A stretch of DNA of 17,071 bases from NCBI GenBank assembly GCA_021812865.1, contig JAKAMP010000005.1, forward strand, positions 1 through 17,071, read 5' to 3'. Position numbers and translations under genes: made by a program. The DNA comes from Bacteroidota bacterium. Its GTDB lineage: Bacteria; Bacteroidota; Bacteroidia; Bacteroidales; JAAYUG01. Positions 7,696 through 15,115 of the stretch are shown here, in pieces (the stretch's first letter is position 1; every line of letters starts with the position of its first letter). A model generated the notes under the pieces. That model saw only the letters and a list, made by a program, of their open reading frames with translations. It was not told the DNA's origin and did not search any database.

Positions 7696-9255
7696 TTACT
7701 TGGCAAAATTAACAGCGCGGGTTTCGCGGATAACTGTAATTTTGATCTGCCCCGGATACGTCATTTCATCCTGTATTTTTTTAGCAATATCAAGTGACAG
7801 TTGCTCTGCGTCCTGGTCGTTAACCTTTTCGCTGCCAACAATCACCCTCAGTTCGCGACCTGCCTGGATGGCATATGTTTTGGTAACGCCGGGATAGGAA
7901 AGGGCAAGCGATTCGAGATCTTTGAGCCTTTTGATATACGATTCAACTATTTCCCTTCTGGCACCGGGTCTTGCACCAGAAATGGCATCGCAAACCTGCA
8001 CGATGGGAGCAATCAGGCTGGCCATTTCCACTTCATCGTGGTGAGCGCCAATGGCATTGCATACTTCCGGTTTTTCCTTTAATTTTTCGGCCAGTTTCAT
8101 TCCCAGGATGGCATGGGGCAATTCGGGTTCATCATCGGGAACCTTGCCGATGTCATGGAGCAGCCCGGCGCGCTTGGCAAGCTTGGTGTTGAGCCCGAGT
8201 TCGGAGGCCATGATGGCACAAAGATTAGCCACTTCCCTGGAATGCTGGAGCAGGTTCTGTCCGTATGACGAACGGTACTTCATTTTACCGATCAGGCGGA
8301 CGAGCTCGGGATGCAGGCCATGTACGCCCAGATCAATGGTGGTACGTTTTCCAATCTCAATTATTTCCTCTTCTACCTGTTTCTGCACCTTGGTAACAAT
8401 TTCCTCAATTCGTGCAGGGTGGATCCGGCCATCGGTGACCAGTTGGTGAAGGGCCAGCCTTGCTACTTCCCTTCTTACAGGATCGAAAGCGGAAAGTACA
8501 ATGGCTTCGGGGGTATCGTCAACAATGATTTCCACGCCGGTGGCGGCTTCGAGGGCACGGATGTTCCGGCCTTCCCGACCGATAATACGCCCTTTCATCT
8601 CATCATTTTCGATATGGAATACGGTAACAGAATTTTCAATGGCAGTTTCGGTTGCCACCCGCTGGATGGTTTCGATCACTACACGTTTTGCCTCCCTGTT
8701 CGCTGTCATTTTGGCCTCGTCCATGATTTCATTCACATAAGACATGGCCTGGGTTTTGGCTTCTTCTTTCAACGAATCGATAAGCTGGGCTTTGGCTTCA
8801 TCGGCCGACATTCCTGAGATTGCCTGAAGCTGTTCCACCTGTTGCTTATGCATCCGTTCAAGTTCTTCCGATTTTTGTTCCACGATGGTCACCTGGGAAG
8901 TGAGGCTTTCGCGGGCTATATCGATATCTTTTTTCTGACGCTGTGCTTCTTCGAAACGTATGGAAAGAGCGCTCTCCCTCTGTTTCATCTTGTTTTCCGT
9001 CTGTGCGATCTTCGAATTCTTCTCAGCAATCACCTTTTCATGCTCGGCTTTCAGCTGCAGGAATTTCTCCTTCGCCTGAAGAATCTTGTCCTTCTTAATC
9101 ATCTCGGCCTCAGCCTCTGCTTCTTTAATAATATTGTGAGCACTCCGGCGGATATTCCTGTGTGTAAAAATGTATGCCAGTGCAGCGCCGACCACGAAGG
9201 CTCCCGCCCCGATGATCAGGCTGGCAATAAAAATGGGTAATTCTAATAGTATCAT
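7696..9255 (-). CDS. rny: Ribonuclease Y
   Basis: A 519-residue membrane-anchored endoribonuclease that starts decay of many mRNAs. The N-terminal anchor is at about 7-30, followed by a long charged coiled coil (about 35-205). The KH RNA-binding domain contains [10 protein letters not shown] (222-231). The HD domain has [10 protein letters not shown] (336-345), the metal-binding pair His367-Asp368 in GLLHDIGK, His405-His406 and Asp423. The total length equals the usual 520 or so residues. The frame extends upstream to 9381, but that part lies in the structured 6S RNA region; ATG 9255 starts directly before the anchor. An ATG at 9294 is also in frame but falls in the RNA's closing stem. Its message probably comes from read-through of the 6S locus. 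Confidence 0.97.
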   Translation of the reverse strand: MILLELPIFIASLIIGAGAFVVGAALAYIFTHRNIRRSAHNIIKEAEAEAEMIKKDKILQAKEKFLQLKAEHEKVIAEKNSKIAQTENKMKQRESALSIRFEEAQRQKKDIDIARESLTSQVTIVEQKSEELERMHKQQVEQLQAISGMSADEAKAQLIDSLKEEAKTQAMSYVNEIMDEAKMTANREAKRVVIETIQRVATETAIENSVTVFHIENDEMKGRIIGREGRNIRALEAATGVEIIVDDTPEAIVLSAFDPVRREVARLALHQLVTDGRIHPARIEEIVTKVQKQVEEEIIEIGKRTTIDLGVHGLHPELVRLIGKMKYRSSYGQNLLQHSREVANLCAIMASELGLNTKLAKRAGLLHDIGKVPDDEPELPHAILGMKLAEKLKEKPEVCNAIGAHHDEVEMASLIAPIVQVCDAISGARPGARREIVESYIKRLKDLESLALSYPGVTKTYAIQAGRELRVIVGSEKVNDQDAEQLSLDIAKKIQDEMTYPGQIKITVIRETRAVNFAK

Positions 9256-9276
9256 GTTGTTTAGGTTTTCGTTAAT

Positions 9277-9475
9277 AAAAAAACCCGCATTCATTTCTTC
9301 AGTTTCAGAAACCCCATTACAGTATGGATGGGATTGCCGGCCTTTTGGGACTTCCATTGTTCCGGGAAACCCGGAAATCACGGTGAACCGTGATTACGGC
9401 CTGTCCTACGAAGCCTGAGTCATACCCCAATTGGAAAAATGTTGAGTTTCGACCAATTGAAGAAACAATGCGGGT
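9277..9475 (-). ncRNA. ssrS: 6S RNA candidate between zapA and rny
   Basis: The minus strand can fold into a rod about 199 nt long. The closing stem pairs 9475-9467 with 9291-9283 (9 bp, ACCCGCATT with AATGCGGGT). A small internal loop follows, then 9465-9459 pairs with 9300-9294 (7 bp, TTTCTTC with GAAGAAA). Seven Ts follow immediately (9283-9277). Inside are two hairpins, AATCACGG/CCGTGATT and TTCCGGG/CCCGGAA, plus a GTATG/CATAC helix and a CAATTGG/CCAATTG repeat. Length, closed rod shape, 3' U run and position next to zapA match what I know of Bacteroidota 6S RNA, which binds RNA polymerase as a promoter mimic. The identification rests on structure by eye and on synteny. Confidence 0.75.
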
Positions 9476-9483
9476 GTATTGCA

Positions 9484-9491
9484 GAAATATA
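9484..9491 (-). promoter_or_regulatory. Candidate -7 element of the 6S RNA gene
   Basis: The minus strand reads TATATTTC, seven of eight positions of TAnnTTTG, just past the zapA stop. It is 8 nt upstream of the first base of the RNA's closing stem, the right distance for its start. No clear -33 was found. Confidence 0.4.
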
Positions 9492-9493
9492 TT

Positions 9494-9799
9494 TTAAAGA
9501 ACGTTGGTTTTCCTGCTTACCAGGATATCATCCAGTTCCCTGTTTAGATCTTTGAGTTCTTCCAGCAAATCTGAATGATCCAGTTTTTCTTCGAGTTCAA
9601 TATTCCGTATCACAAACTGCAGCGCTGCCATGGCAAGAAAATCCTGCGCATCTTTATCGGAATACCTTTGTTTATATAAAAAAACCTTCTCGTTGATCAG
9701 TTTTGCCGCTTTCCGTATCTTCTCCTCCTCCATTCTGTCAATTTTCAGAGGATAATACCTGTCTGCTACATTTACCTTTATGGAAAGCTTTTCCTCCAT
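9494..9799 (-). CDS. zapA: Cell division protein ZapA
   Basis: A 101-residue protein of the ZapA family, which binds FtsZ and cross-links its filaments at the division site. The N-terminal beta-rich head carries KLSIKVNVADRYYPLKI (4-20), with the expected position of the family's xYPL/xYxL strand. A long helical coiled-coil tail follows (about 58-95, from NIELEEKLDH). Length is typical. A GTG at 9802 is also in frame, but ATG 9799 gives the standard start. The coiled-coil gene ends 13 nt upstream and the 6S RNA begins 19 nt beyond the zapA stop. Confidence 0.88.
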   Translation of the reverse strand: MEEKLSIKVNVADRYYPLKIDRMEEEKIRKAAKLINEKVFLYKQRYSDKDAQDFLAMAALQFVIRNIELEEKLDHSDLLEELKDLNRELDDILVSRKTNVL

Positions 9800-9812
9800 C
9801 ACAGGGTAATAA

Positions 9813-10106
9813 CTATTTATTCAATAATGCAATACACTTGTCAATTTCACGAACTATCCGGTTTACCTTGAGTTTAGCTTCGTGCTTGTCCTCCGTGGTC
9901 ATGACAACCGACTTGGCAATCTTCAAGGTATTGAGCTTCTTTTCAAAGTTACTGATTTCCTTCTGCTTCGACCTTATTATTTCGTTCAAACTCCTGTTCT
10001 CCCTGATAAGGTTTTCATTTTCCAATCTCACTCTTTCATAAACTGTCACAATCTCATGTATCTTTTCCCTGAGCTCAGCAATAATCTCTTCTTTTTGATT
10101 ATTCAT
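9813..10106 (-). CDS. Small coiled-coil protein upstream of zapA
   Basis: A 97-residue protein that is almost wholly alpha-helical and charged. Heptad-like spacing runs from about residue 4 to 60 (ELREKIHEIVTVYERVRLEN and onward). A conserved-looking C-terminal block, VNRIVREIDKCIALLN, closes it. I recognise this as a protein commonly found beside zapA in Bacteroidota, with no assigned function. Size, coiled coil and position suggest a ZapB-like division partner, but this is inference. The frame extends to an ATG at 10148, but a -7 promoter element at 10128-10135 lies within that extension, so ATG 10106 is preferred. zapA follows after 13 nt in the same transcript. Confidence 0.75.
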   Translation of the reverse strand: MNNQKEEIIAELREKIHEIVTVYERVRLENENLIRENRSLNEIIRSKQKEISNFEKKLNTLKIAKSVVMTTEDKHEAKLKVNRIVREIDKCIALLNK

Positions 10107-10127
10107 TTTCCGTCTGTTCACCTTTTG

Positions 10128-10135
10128 CAAATATA
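10128..10135 (-). promoter_or_regulatory. -7 element for the coiled-coil/zapA unit
   Basis: The minus strand reads TATATTTG, an exact TAnnTTTG match, placing transcription start near 10121 and leaving about 15 nt before the ATG at 10106. No TTG is found at the standard -33 distance. Confidence 0.45.
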
Positions 10136-10538
10136 ATACAGCTTTCACAATTTACCATCCTGGAGATATGTTTTTTGCCATAATGGGCTAATTTTGAAGC
10201 CTTCCAAGGGATTGCCGCCATCATTCCTTTATATTCTCAGCTTCCTTCCGCTGGTGATATGAAAATATCATCCTCCGGGAAGTTTTCTTTACGGGAAGAA
10301 TAAAGTAAACCTGAAAATTGATAATTTCATCCACGCTAATTGATAGATTAGTCAGCCGGCATCAGCCCCGGTTGTATGTTTTTTTTCACAGATACTGCAA
10401 GTTATGTACATTCACAACGGTGATGGAGCCAGAACATGAGTAAGCTACATCGTAATGCGAGCCACATCAAACCAGTAATGAAAACATCCTTTTGATTTTT
10501 AAACCTTCCACTACCTATCATTCAGAAACCTTTACCTT
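10136..10538. other. Intergenic region between the zapA unit and anmK
   Basis: This gene-free stretch has no tRNA-like fold or convincing small ORF. An exact plus-strand -7 match, TAATTTTG at 10189-10196, could start a transcript near 10203, which would give anmK a leader of about 335 nt. A hairpin at 10253-10272 (8 bp including one G-T pair, GAAA loop) is the only clear local structure and has no T tract. Confidence 0.4.
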
Positions 10539-11600
10539 ATGAAAAGCTATCATGTTGTCGGGATCATGTCGGGTACCTCACTGGATGGACTTGATATGGC
10601 GCTTTGTGAGTTCATCTATACCTCCAGTGGATGGAAGTACCGCATCCATGCTGCCGACACCAAACCCTATGACCGCTCGTGGAAAGAAAAACTAACAGAG
10701 GCTCCGTCCATGAACGCCCCTGACCTTCTTCAATTGCATTCTGCCTATGGCAAATATGTTGGTTCTGAGGTCAAGAAATTCATCCAGGCTTCTACCCGGA
10801 AAGTAGACCTGGTTTGTTCACACGGGCATACTGTATTTCACCAGCCGGAGAAAGGATTTACCTTTCAGATTGGAGATGGGTCGGCTATAGCGGCTCATTG
10901 TGGATTAACAACCATCTCGGATTTCAGGAACATGAGCGTTGCACTTGGTGGAGAAGGCGCCCCCCTGGTGCCCATCGGCGACGAACTGCTTTTTGGTGAA
11001 TATCATTATTGTCTTAACCTGGGCGGATTTTCAAACATTTCCTACAAATTCCGGCACAAAAGATATGCCTTCGACGTCTGCACAGTAAACATGGTACTGA
11101 ATCATCTTGCACAGAAGCTCGGGCAAGAATATGATAAGGACGGACAGTTTGGTAGGAAAGGTTCGGTTAACCAGAAATTGTTGTCCAGACTGGAGTCTCT
11201 TCCATTTTACAGGCAGCAACCTCCTAAATCGTTAGGCAGGGAATGGTTTGAAAAAGAAATGCTTCCGCTGATTGAACAACCCGAACTTGATCTATATGAC
11301 ACGTTCCGAACTGTATATGAACATATAGCCATGCAGATTGCTGAATCTGTCAGGAATAAAAGCAAAAAACCGGTGCTGATTACCGGGGGAGGCGCAAACA
11401 ATACCTTTCTGATTGAGTTGCTGAAGGAAAAGACAAACCACGAACTGATTATACCCGATCCCTTCATAGTAAAATTTAAGGAAGCCCTGATATTTGCCTT
11501 TCTCGGAGTTCTCCGCTACCGGCAACAGGTCAATTGTCTTGCGTCGGTTACCGGTTCAAGTTACGATTGCTCGGGCGGGGCCATACACATTGTAATCTGA
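10539..11600 (+). CDS. anmK: Anhydro-N-acetylmuramic acid kinase
   Basis: A 353-residue cytoplasmic kinase that uses ATP and water to open 1,6-anhydro-MurNAc and yield MurNAc-6-phosphate in murein recycling. The N-terminal nucleotide-binding motif is GIMSGTSLDGLD (8-19). SHGHTVFHQP (94-103), QIGDGSAIAAHCGLTTISDFR (110-130) and GGEGAPLVP (137-145) follow in order. LNLGGFSNISY (159-169) and the C-terminal ITGGGANNTFL (281-291) complete the ASKHA fold. The probable catalytic Asp is Asp179 in AFDVCTVN. The usual GPGN there reads CTVN, which I believe is normal for Bacteroidota. ATG 10539 gives the standard start. No recycling partner is adjacent, and a strong terminator follows. Confidence 0.96.
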   Translation: MKSYHVVGIMSGTSLDGLDMALCEFIYTSSGWKYRIHAADTKPYDRSWKEKLTEAPSMNAPDLLQLHSAYGKYVGSEVKKFIQASTRKVDLVCSHGHTVFHQPEKGFTFQIGDGSAIAAHCGLTTISDFRNMSVALGGEGAPLVPIGDELLFGEYHYCLNLGGFSNISYKFRHKRYAFDVCTVNMVLNHLAQKLGQEYDKDGQFGRKGSVNQKLLSRLESLPFYRQQPPKSLGREWFEKEMLPLIEQPELDLYDTFRTVYEHIAMQIAESVRNKSKKPVLITGGGANNTFLIELLKEKTNHELIIPDPFIVKFKEALIFAFLGVLRYRQQVNCLASVTGSSYDCSGGAIHIVI

Positions 11601-11609
11601 AAGTCAAAA

Positions 11610-11639
11610 AAAATCCCGCATCCAACGATGCGGGATTTT
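11610..11639 (+). terminator. Intrinsic terminator of anmK
   Basis: A 12-bp perfect stem, AAAATCCCGCAT (11610-11621) with ATGCGGGATTTT (11628-11639), encloses a CCAACG loop 9 nt after the anmK stop. The A tract before and T tract after make it potentially bidirectional. Confidence 0.85.
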
Positions 11640-11646
11640 CCCCTTA

Positions 11647-11686
11647 CTAACTACTAACTAAACCTAACTAAACTTACACCTAACTA
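11647..11686 (+). repeat. Irregular CTAACTA direct repeats
   Basis: Four exact copies of CTAACTA start at 11647, 11654, 11664 and 11680 (spacing 7, 10 and 16 bp), with a degenerate CTAACCT at 11698. They begin just after the anmK terminator, in the 358-nt gene-free leader of the C69 dipeptidase gene. The track is almost free of G on the plus strand. The rest of that leader (about 11710-11968) shows only AT-rich DNA. Confidence 0.7.
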
Positions 11687-11968
11687 TATGAAGAAAACTA
11701 ACCTATCATATGTTTGACAAATTTCATGCCAGAAAAAAGTAATTCATTACCGGTATTTCCTTGCATCAGATTTCAATGAACTGATTGACGGCACAAAGTT
11801 GAGTATTTATTTTCACTTCTTAGGGGAGCATTAACAAGAATTAACAATTTCTTAATCTTCACATTGGAAAAACCAGGAGCCCATTTTCGGTTATTCTCCA
11901 TTTCAGAACTTCCTTCATTCCACAGAGGCCTGTATGTTATTAAACCTATCTGAAGTTACATAAATGAT

Positions 11969-11976
11969 TATTTTTG
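11969..11976 (+). promoter_or_regulatory. -7 element of the C69 dipeptidase gene
   Basis: TATTTTTG matches TAnnTTTG exactly and would start transcription near 11983, about 15 nt before the ATG at 11998. The last TTG of this box is an in-frame alternative start (11974), which the promoter reading excludes. No clear -33 was found. Confidence 0.45.
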
Positions 11977-11997
11977 CCAATTAAAACAAAAAAGCCT

Positions 11998-13629
11998 ATG
12001 AAAATGATCAGATCAGTCGCCATGGTTGCGATATTATGGTTAGCAGGGATGAGCCTGACTACGGTTGAGGCATGCACCAATTTTTTAATCTCAAGGGGTG
12101 CCACCATTGACAAGACCAGCATGATATCCTATTCTGCCGATTCCCATGTATTATATGGAGAATTGTATTTCAGACCTGCCAAGGACTATCCGGCAGGAAC
12201 CATGGTGGATGTATATGAATGGGATACTGGCAGGCACATGGGGAAAATACCCCAGGTAAGGCATACCTACTCTGTGGTGGGCAACATGAACGAATATCAG
12301 CTTGCTATTGGCGAGACCACCTTCGGTGGCCGGCCGGAGCTTGTCGATACCACGGCCATTGTGGATTACGGCAGCCTAATATATATGACCCTCCAGCGGG
12401 CAAAAACAGCCCGTGAAGCCATCCAGACCTTTTCTGACCTGGTTTCAAACTATGGCTATGCCAGTTCGGGTGAATCATTCTCCATTGCAGATCCTAACGA
12501 AGTATGGATTCTCGAGATGCTTGGCAAGGGTCCGGGCAGGAAAGGCGCTGTATGGGTAGCCATGAGAATTCCTGATGGTTATATTTCCGGACATGCCAAT
12601 CAGGCAAGGATAACCACATTCCCAAAAAATGATCCGGAAAACTGTCTATATGCAAAGGATGTAATTAGTTTTGCCCGCGAAAAAGGATATTATAAAGGAT
12701 CAGATGATGATTTCAGTTTTTCCGACACCTACGCTCCGGTGAATTTTGAAGGGGCCAGGTTCTGTGAAGCCCGTGTATGGTCGGGATTCAACAAGGTGAA
12801 CAACACCATGGGACAATACCTTGATTATGTAAAGGGCGACAATCTTAAACACAGGATGCCTCTGTGGGTCAAACCGGATCACTTGCTTTCACTGCAGGAT
12901 GTTTATGGGCTTATGCGTGATTACTTTCAGGGAACATATTTCGACATGACCAAGGATGCAGGCGCCGGGCCTTTTGGGTGCATTGTTCGTTGGAGGCCGC
13001 TCACCTGGAAGGTTGACGGTGAAACTTATCTGAACGAAAGAGCTATTTCCACCCAGCAAACCGGCTTTTCATTCATTGCACAGTGCAGGGCCAATTATCC
13101 TGCTCCCATTGGTGGCATTCTCTGGTTTGGAGTAGACGATACCTATTCTACAGTGTATACCCCCATGTATTGTGGCATTACCCGGGTACCTGAGAACTTC
13201 GCCGTAGGAAACGGCTCCATGATGGTATTTTCGGATAACGCAGCTTTCTGGATTTTCAACCAGGTATCAAATTTTGACTATACGCGCTATTCTGATATGA
13301 TAAAAGATATCCAGAAAGTGCAGTCCAGGCTGGAAAATGGGTATATCAAAGAAACCCATTCGGTCGACAGTGTTGCGCTGGCACTTTACAAGAAGAATCC
13401 CAAAAAAGCCATAAAATACATTACCGATTATTCCTGCAAAAGTGGAGCGAATACATTTACTGAATGGAAGAAACTATATGCCTTCCTGTTCACGAAATAT
13501 ATGGATGGAAACATCAAAACGGTCGTTCCGGGCCAGATGAATCCATCTGTAAGTCAGCCCGGCTACAGTGAGGAGTTTTACAGGGAAATCGTGAGATCAG
13601 CAGGTGACAGGCTCAAAGCAAAAGAATAG
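11998..13629 (+). CDS. Secreted C69-family dipeptidase
   Basis: A 543-residue Ntn-hydrolase of peptidase family C69, whose members cleave dipeptides. Residues 1-25 form a Sec signal peptide (two-residue spacing MKMIRS, then a hydrophobic run ending VEA). Cleavage before Cys26 would expose the N-terminal nucleophile in CTNFLISRGAT, the family's hallmark. The core continues through SYSADSHV, GNMNEYQLAIGETTFGGR and FSIADPNEVWILE, all typical of the family. VEAC is a poor lipobox, so a lipoprotein reading is unlikely. The length suits Bacteroidota members. It stands alone between anmK and rplS and may serve peptide nutrition or wall-peptide trimming; the substrate is not visible. Confidence 0.9.
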   Translation: MKMIRSVAMVAILWLAGMSLTTVEACTNFLISRGATIDKTSMISYSADSHVLYGELYFRPAKDYPAGTMVDVYEWDTGRHMGKIPQVRHTYSVVGNMNEYQLAIGETTFGGRPELVDTTAIVDYGSLIYMTLQRAKTAREAIQTFSDLVSNYGYASSGESFSIADPNEVWILEMLGKGPGRKGAVWVAMRIPDGYISGHANQARITTFPKNDPENCLYAKDVISFAREKGYYKGSDDDFSFSDTYAPVNFEGARFCEARVWSGFNKVNNTMGQYLDYVKGDNLKHRMPLWVKPDHLLSLQDVYGLMRDYFQGTYFDMTKDAGAGPFGCIVRWRPLTWKVDGETYLNERAISTQQTGFSFIAQCRANYPAPIGGILWFGVDDTYSTVYTPMYCGITRVPENFAVGNGSMMVFSDNAAFWIFNQVSNFDYTRYSDMIKDIQKVQSRLENGYIKETHSVDSVALALYKKNPKKAIKYITDYSCKSGANTFTEWKKLYAFLFTKYMDGNIKTVVPGQMNPSVSQPGYSEEFYREIVRSAGDRLKAKE

Positions 13630-13669
13630 GCAAGGAAATAAATTTTGCCTGTTAATAATTTTTGATAAG

Positions 13670-13693
13670 AACCGGTTTTATATGGTTTTTTTT
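13670..13693 (+). terminator. Weak candidate terminator after the C69 gene
   Basis: A short stem (AACCG 13670-13674 with TGGTT 13683-13687, one G-T pair) leads into eight Ts (13686-13693). Another small hairpin, AGGCAA/TTGCCT at 13628-13650, overlaps the stop codon but has only a broken T run after it. Confidence 0.35.
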
Positions 13694-13695
13694 CG

Positions 13696-13703
13696 TAATA
13701 TTG
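13696..13703 (+). promoter_or_regulatory. Possible -7 element of rplS
   Basis: TAATATTG matches TAnnTTTG at all fixed positions except one and lies 40 nt before the rplS ATG. No -33 element is evident. Confidence 0.25.
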
Positions 13704-13743
13704 CGACCTGTTTTTTAAAGGTTTAACGAAAAAATTTAGCAGG

Positions 13744-14115
13744 ATGGATCTAATTAAAGTAGCCGAGAAAGAGTTCACCCTCGACAGGGTTCTTCCGGAA
13801 TTCAGCAGTGGAGATACGATCACTGTACATTATAAGATCATTGAAGGGAACAAAGAGCGTATTCAGCAATACCGCGGTGTTGTGATCCAGAAAAAAGGAT
13901 CAGGAATCAAAGCCACCTTCACCGTAAGGAAAATGTCGGGCAACGTGGGTGTGGAAAGAATTTTTCCCTTCAATTCGCCTTTCATTGAAAAGATCGAAGT
14001 GAACAAGAAAGGGCATGTTCGTCGTGCTAAACTGTTCTACCTGAGAAAACTTACAGGTAAGAAGGCCCGTATCGAAGAAAAACGAGTTAAAGTCGCTGAA
14101 GTAACTGGAAAATAA
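13744..14115 (+). CDS. rplS: Large-subunit ribosomal protein bL19
   Basis: A 123-residue bL19, at the interface of the large and small ribosomal subunits. Recognisable are [20 protein letters not shown] (20-39), then [14 protein letters not shown] (41-54), [21 protein letters not shown] (59-79) and the basic tail with [18 protein letters not shown] (92-109). Length is standard. It is not linked to rpsP, rimM or trmD as in many other bacteria; here it is a single gene with its own terminator between a dipeptidase and cysH. Confidence 0.97.
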   Translation: MDLIKVAEKEFTLDRVLPEFSSGDTITVHYKIIEGNKERIQQYRGVVIQKKGSGIKATFTVRKMSGNVGVERIFPFNSPFIEKIEVNKKGHVRRAKLFYLRKLTGKKARIEEKRVKVAEVTGK

Positions 14116-14119
14116 GCAC

Positions 14120-14150
14120 AAAGCCCCGTCAAAAACGGGGCTTTTTCTTT
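14120..14150 (+). terminator. Intrinsic terminator of rplS
   Basis: A 10-bp GC-rich stem, AAAGCCCCGT (14120-14129) with ACGGGGCTTT (14135-14144), loop CAAAA, runs into TTTTTCTTT. It begins 4 nt after the rplS stop. On the minus strand the same stem could stop cysH transcription, though its T run there is poor. Confidence 0.88.
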
Positions 14151-14273
14151 ATATACCCCTGCATCAAAAACATTCCTGCATTCCAGTATCGCTATTCCAT
14201 GTGAAGGTTCATATCAGGCAAACCATGTACAGCTCGTCCTCCCACCATGGTTGTTGCCATTGAATATTCAGAA

Positions 14274-15005
14274 TTACACGGACTTGTCCTTGCCCTTTGC
14301 GTATATATGAAGGCCGCACTCCTTGTTTTCGGGCTGTTCCCACCACCAGCGGCCTGCCCTCAGGTCCTCGCCTTCACGAACTGCCCTTGTACACGGTGAG
14401 CATCCAATACTGGGAAATCCCTTGTCGTGTAAAGGGTTATATGGAATATTATACAATCGGATGTAGTCCCATACCATCTGCTCTGTCCAGTCCTTTAAAG
14501 GATTCAGTTTCAGCAGGCCATACTGATCATTCCATTCCACCAAGGGGGCGCTGTAACGCGTAACCGATTGCTCCCGACGAATGCCTGTGATCCACAAAGA
14601 TGCACCGGCAAGCGCACGTTTAAGCGATTCAGTTTTGCGGACATGGCAGCAGAGTTTCCGGTTTTCTATGCTGTCATAGAAAAGATTGACTCCCCGGCTG
14701 TTTACCATTTCCTCCACCCTTTTCTGTTCGGGGAAATACACTTCTATTTTTATTCCGAAATGTTTAGCCGTCAGATCGAGAAGCTGGTACGTTTCCTCAA
14801 AAAGCCTACCGGTATCAAGAGTCACGATTCTCACCCCGGGAACCCATGTACAGATCATATGGGTAAGCACCTGGTCCTCCAGTCCGAAACTCGTAGTAAA
14901 TACAGCTTTCTGACCCGGTTGTGTGCAGAAATATTGCAGGGCCTCCGGTGCAGTGGAATTTGAAAATTGTTTGTTCAGCTTTTCTGCTTGTGCTTGCATG
15001 CCCAT
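14274..15005 (-). CDS. cysH: Adenylyl-sulfate reductase, assimilatory (CysH, APS type)
   Basis: A 243-residue PAPS/APS reductase-family enzyme that reduces activated sulfate to sulfite with thioredoxin. The sulfonucleotide-binding segments include TTSFGLEDQV (37-46) and TLDTGRLFEET (62-72). The iron-sulfur cluster cysteines are present: Cys119-Cys120 (KLCCHVRKTE) and Cys202/Cys205 (IGCSPCTR). This marks the [4Fe-4S] type that usually takes APS rather than PAPS. The catalytic cysteine is Cys230 in ECGLH. Length is typical. ATG 15005 suits the promoter just upstream; an ATG at 14999 is also possible. No cysD, cysN, cysI or transporter gene is beside it, so the rest of the pathway must lie elsewhere. 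Confidence 0.93.
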   Translation of the reverse strand: MGMQAQAEKLNKQFSNSTAPEALQYFCTQPGQKAVFTTSFGLEDQVLTHMICTWVPGVRIVTLDTGRLFEETYQLLDLTAKHFGIKIEVYFPEQKRVEEMVNSRGVNLFYDSIENRKLCCHVRKTESLKRALAGASLWITGIRREQSVTRYSAPLVEWNDQYGLLKLNPLKDWTEQMVWDYIRLYNIPYNPLHDKGFPSIGCSPCTRAVREGEDLRAGRWWWEQPENKECGLHIYAKGKDKSV

Positions 15006-15021
15006 CTTTCAGAATTTGGTG

Positions 15022-15051
15022 CAAAAATAATGGAAATGTTATATCGCACAA
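15022..15051 (-). promoter_or_regulatory. Promoter of cysH
   Basis: On the minus strand TTG (15051-15049) is followed after 19 nt by TATTTTTG (15029-15022), an exact TAnnTTTG match at the spacing expected for Bacteroidota. Transcription would start near 15015, leaving about a 10-nt leader. Confidence 0.55.
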
Positions 15052-15115
15052 CCATAGAAACAAATTGGAAGACATTTTGCTAAGCTATCTGGAAATATGA
15101 GAAATTGCAAGATAA

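Noticed and set aside
9256..9381. In-frame N-terminal extension of rny to 9381
   Set aside because: It runs through the paired 6S RNA region and would put 42 polar residues ahead of the membrane anchor that normally starts RNase Y.
7700..9418. Several open frames opposite rny on the plus strand
   Set aside because: They mirror the rny codons, show no family motifs and have no promoter or conserved domain.
10107..10148. Start of the coiled-coil protein at 10148
   Set aside because: The -7 element at 10128-10135 lies within this extension, so the transcript would begin downstream of that ATG.
11647..11704. CTAACTA track as a CRISPR array or telomere-like repeat
   Set aside because: Units are 7 bp with short irregular gaps, no spacers and no cas genes.
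11998..12078. Lipoprotein reading of the C69 dipeptidase N-terminus
   Set aside because: VEAC is not a good lipobox, and family C69 needs a free N-terminal Cys as nucleophile.
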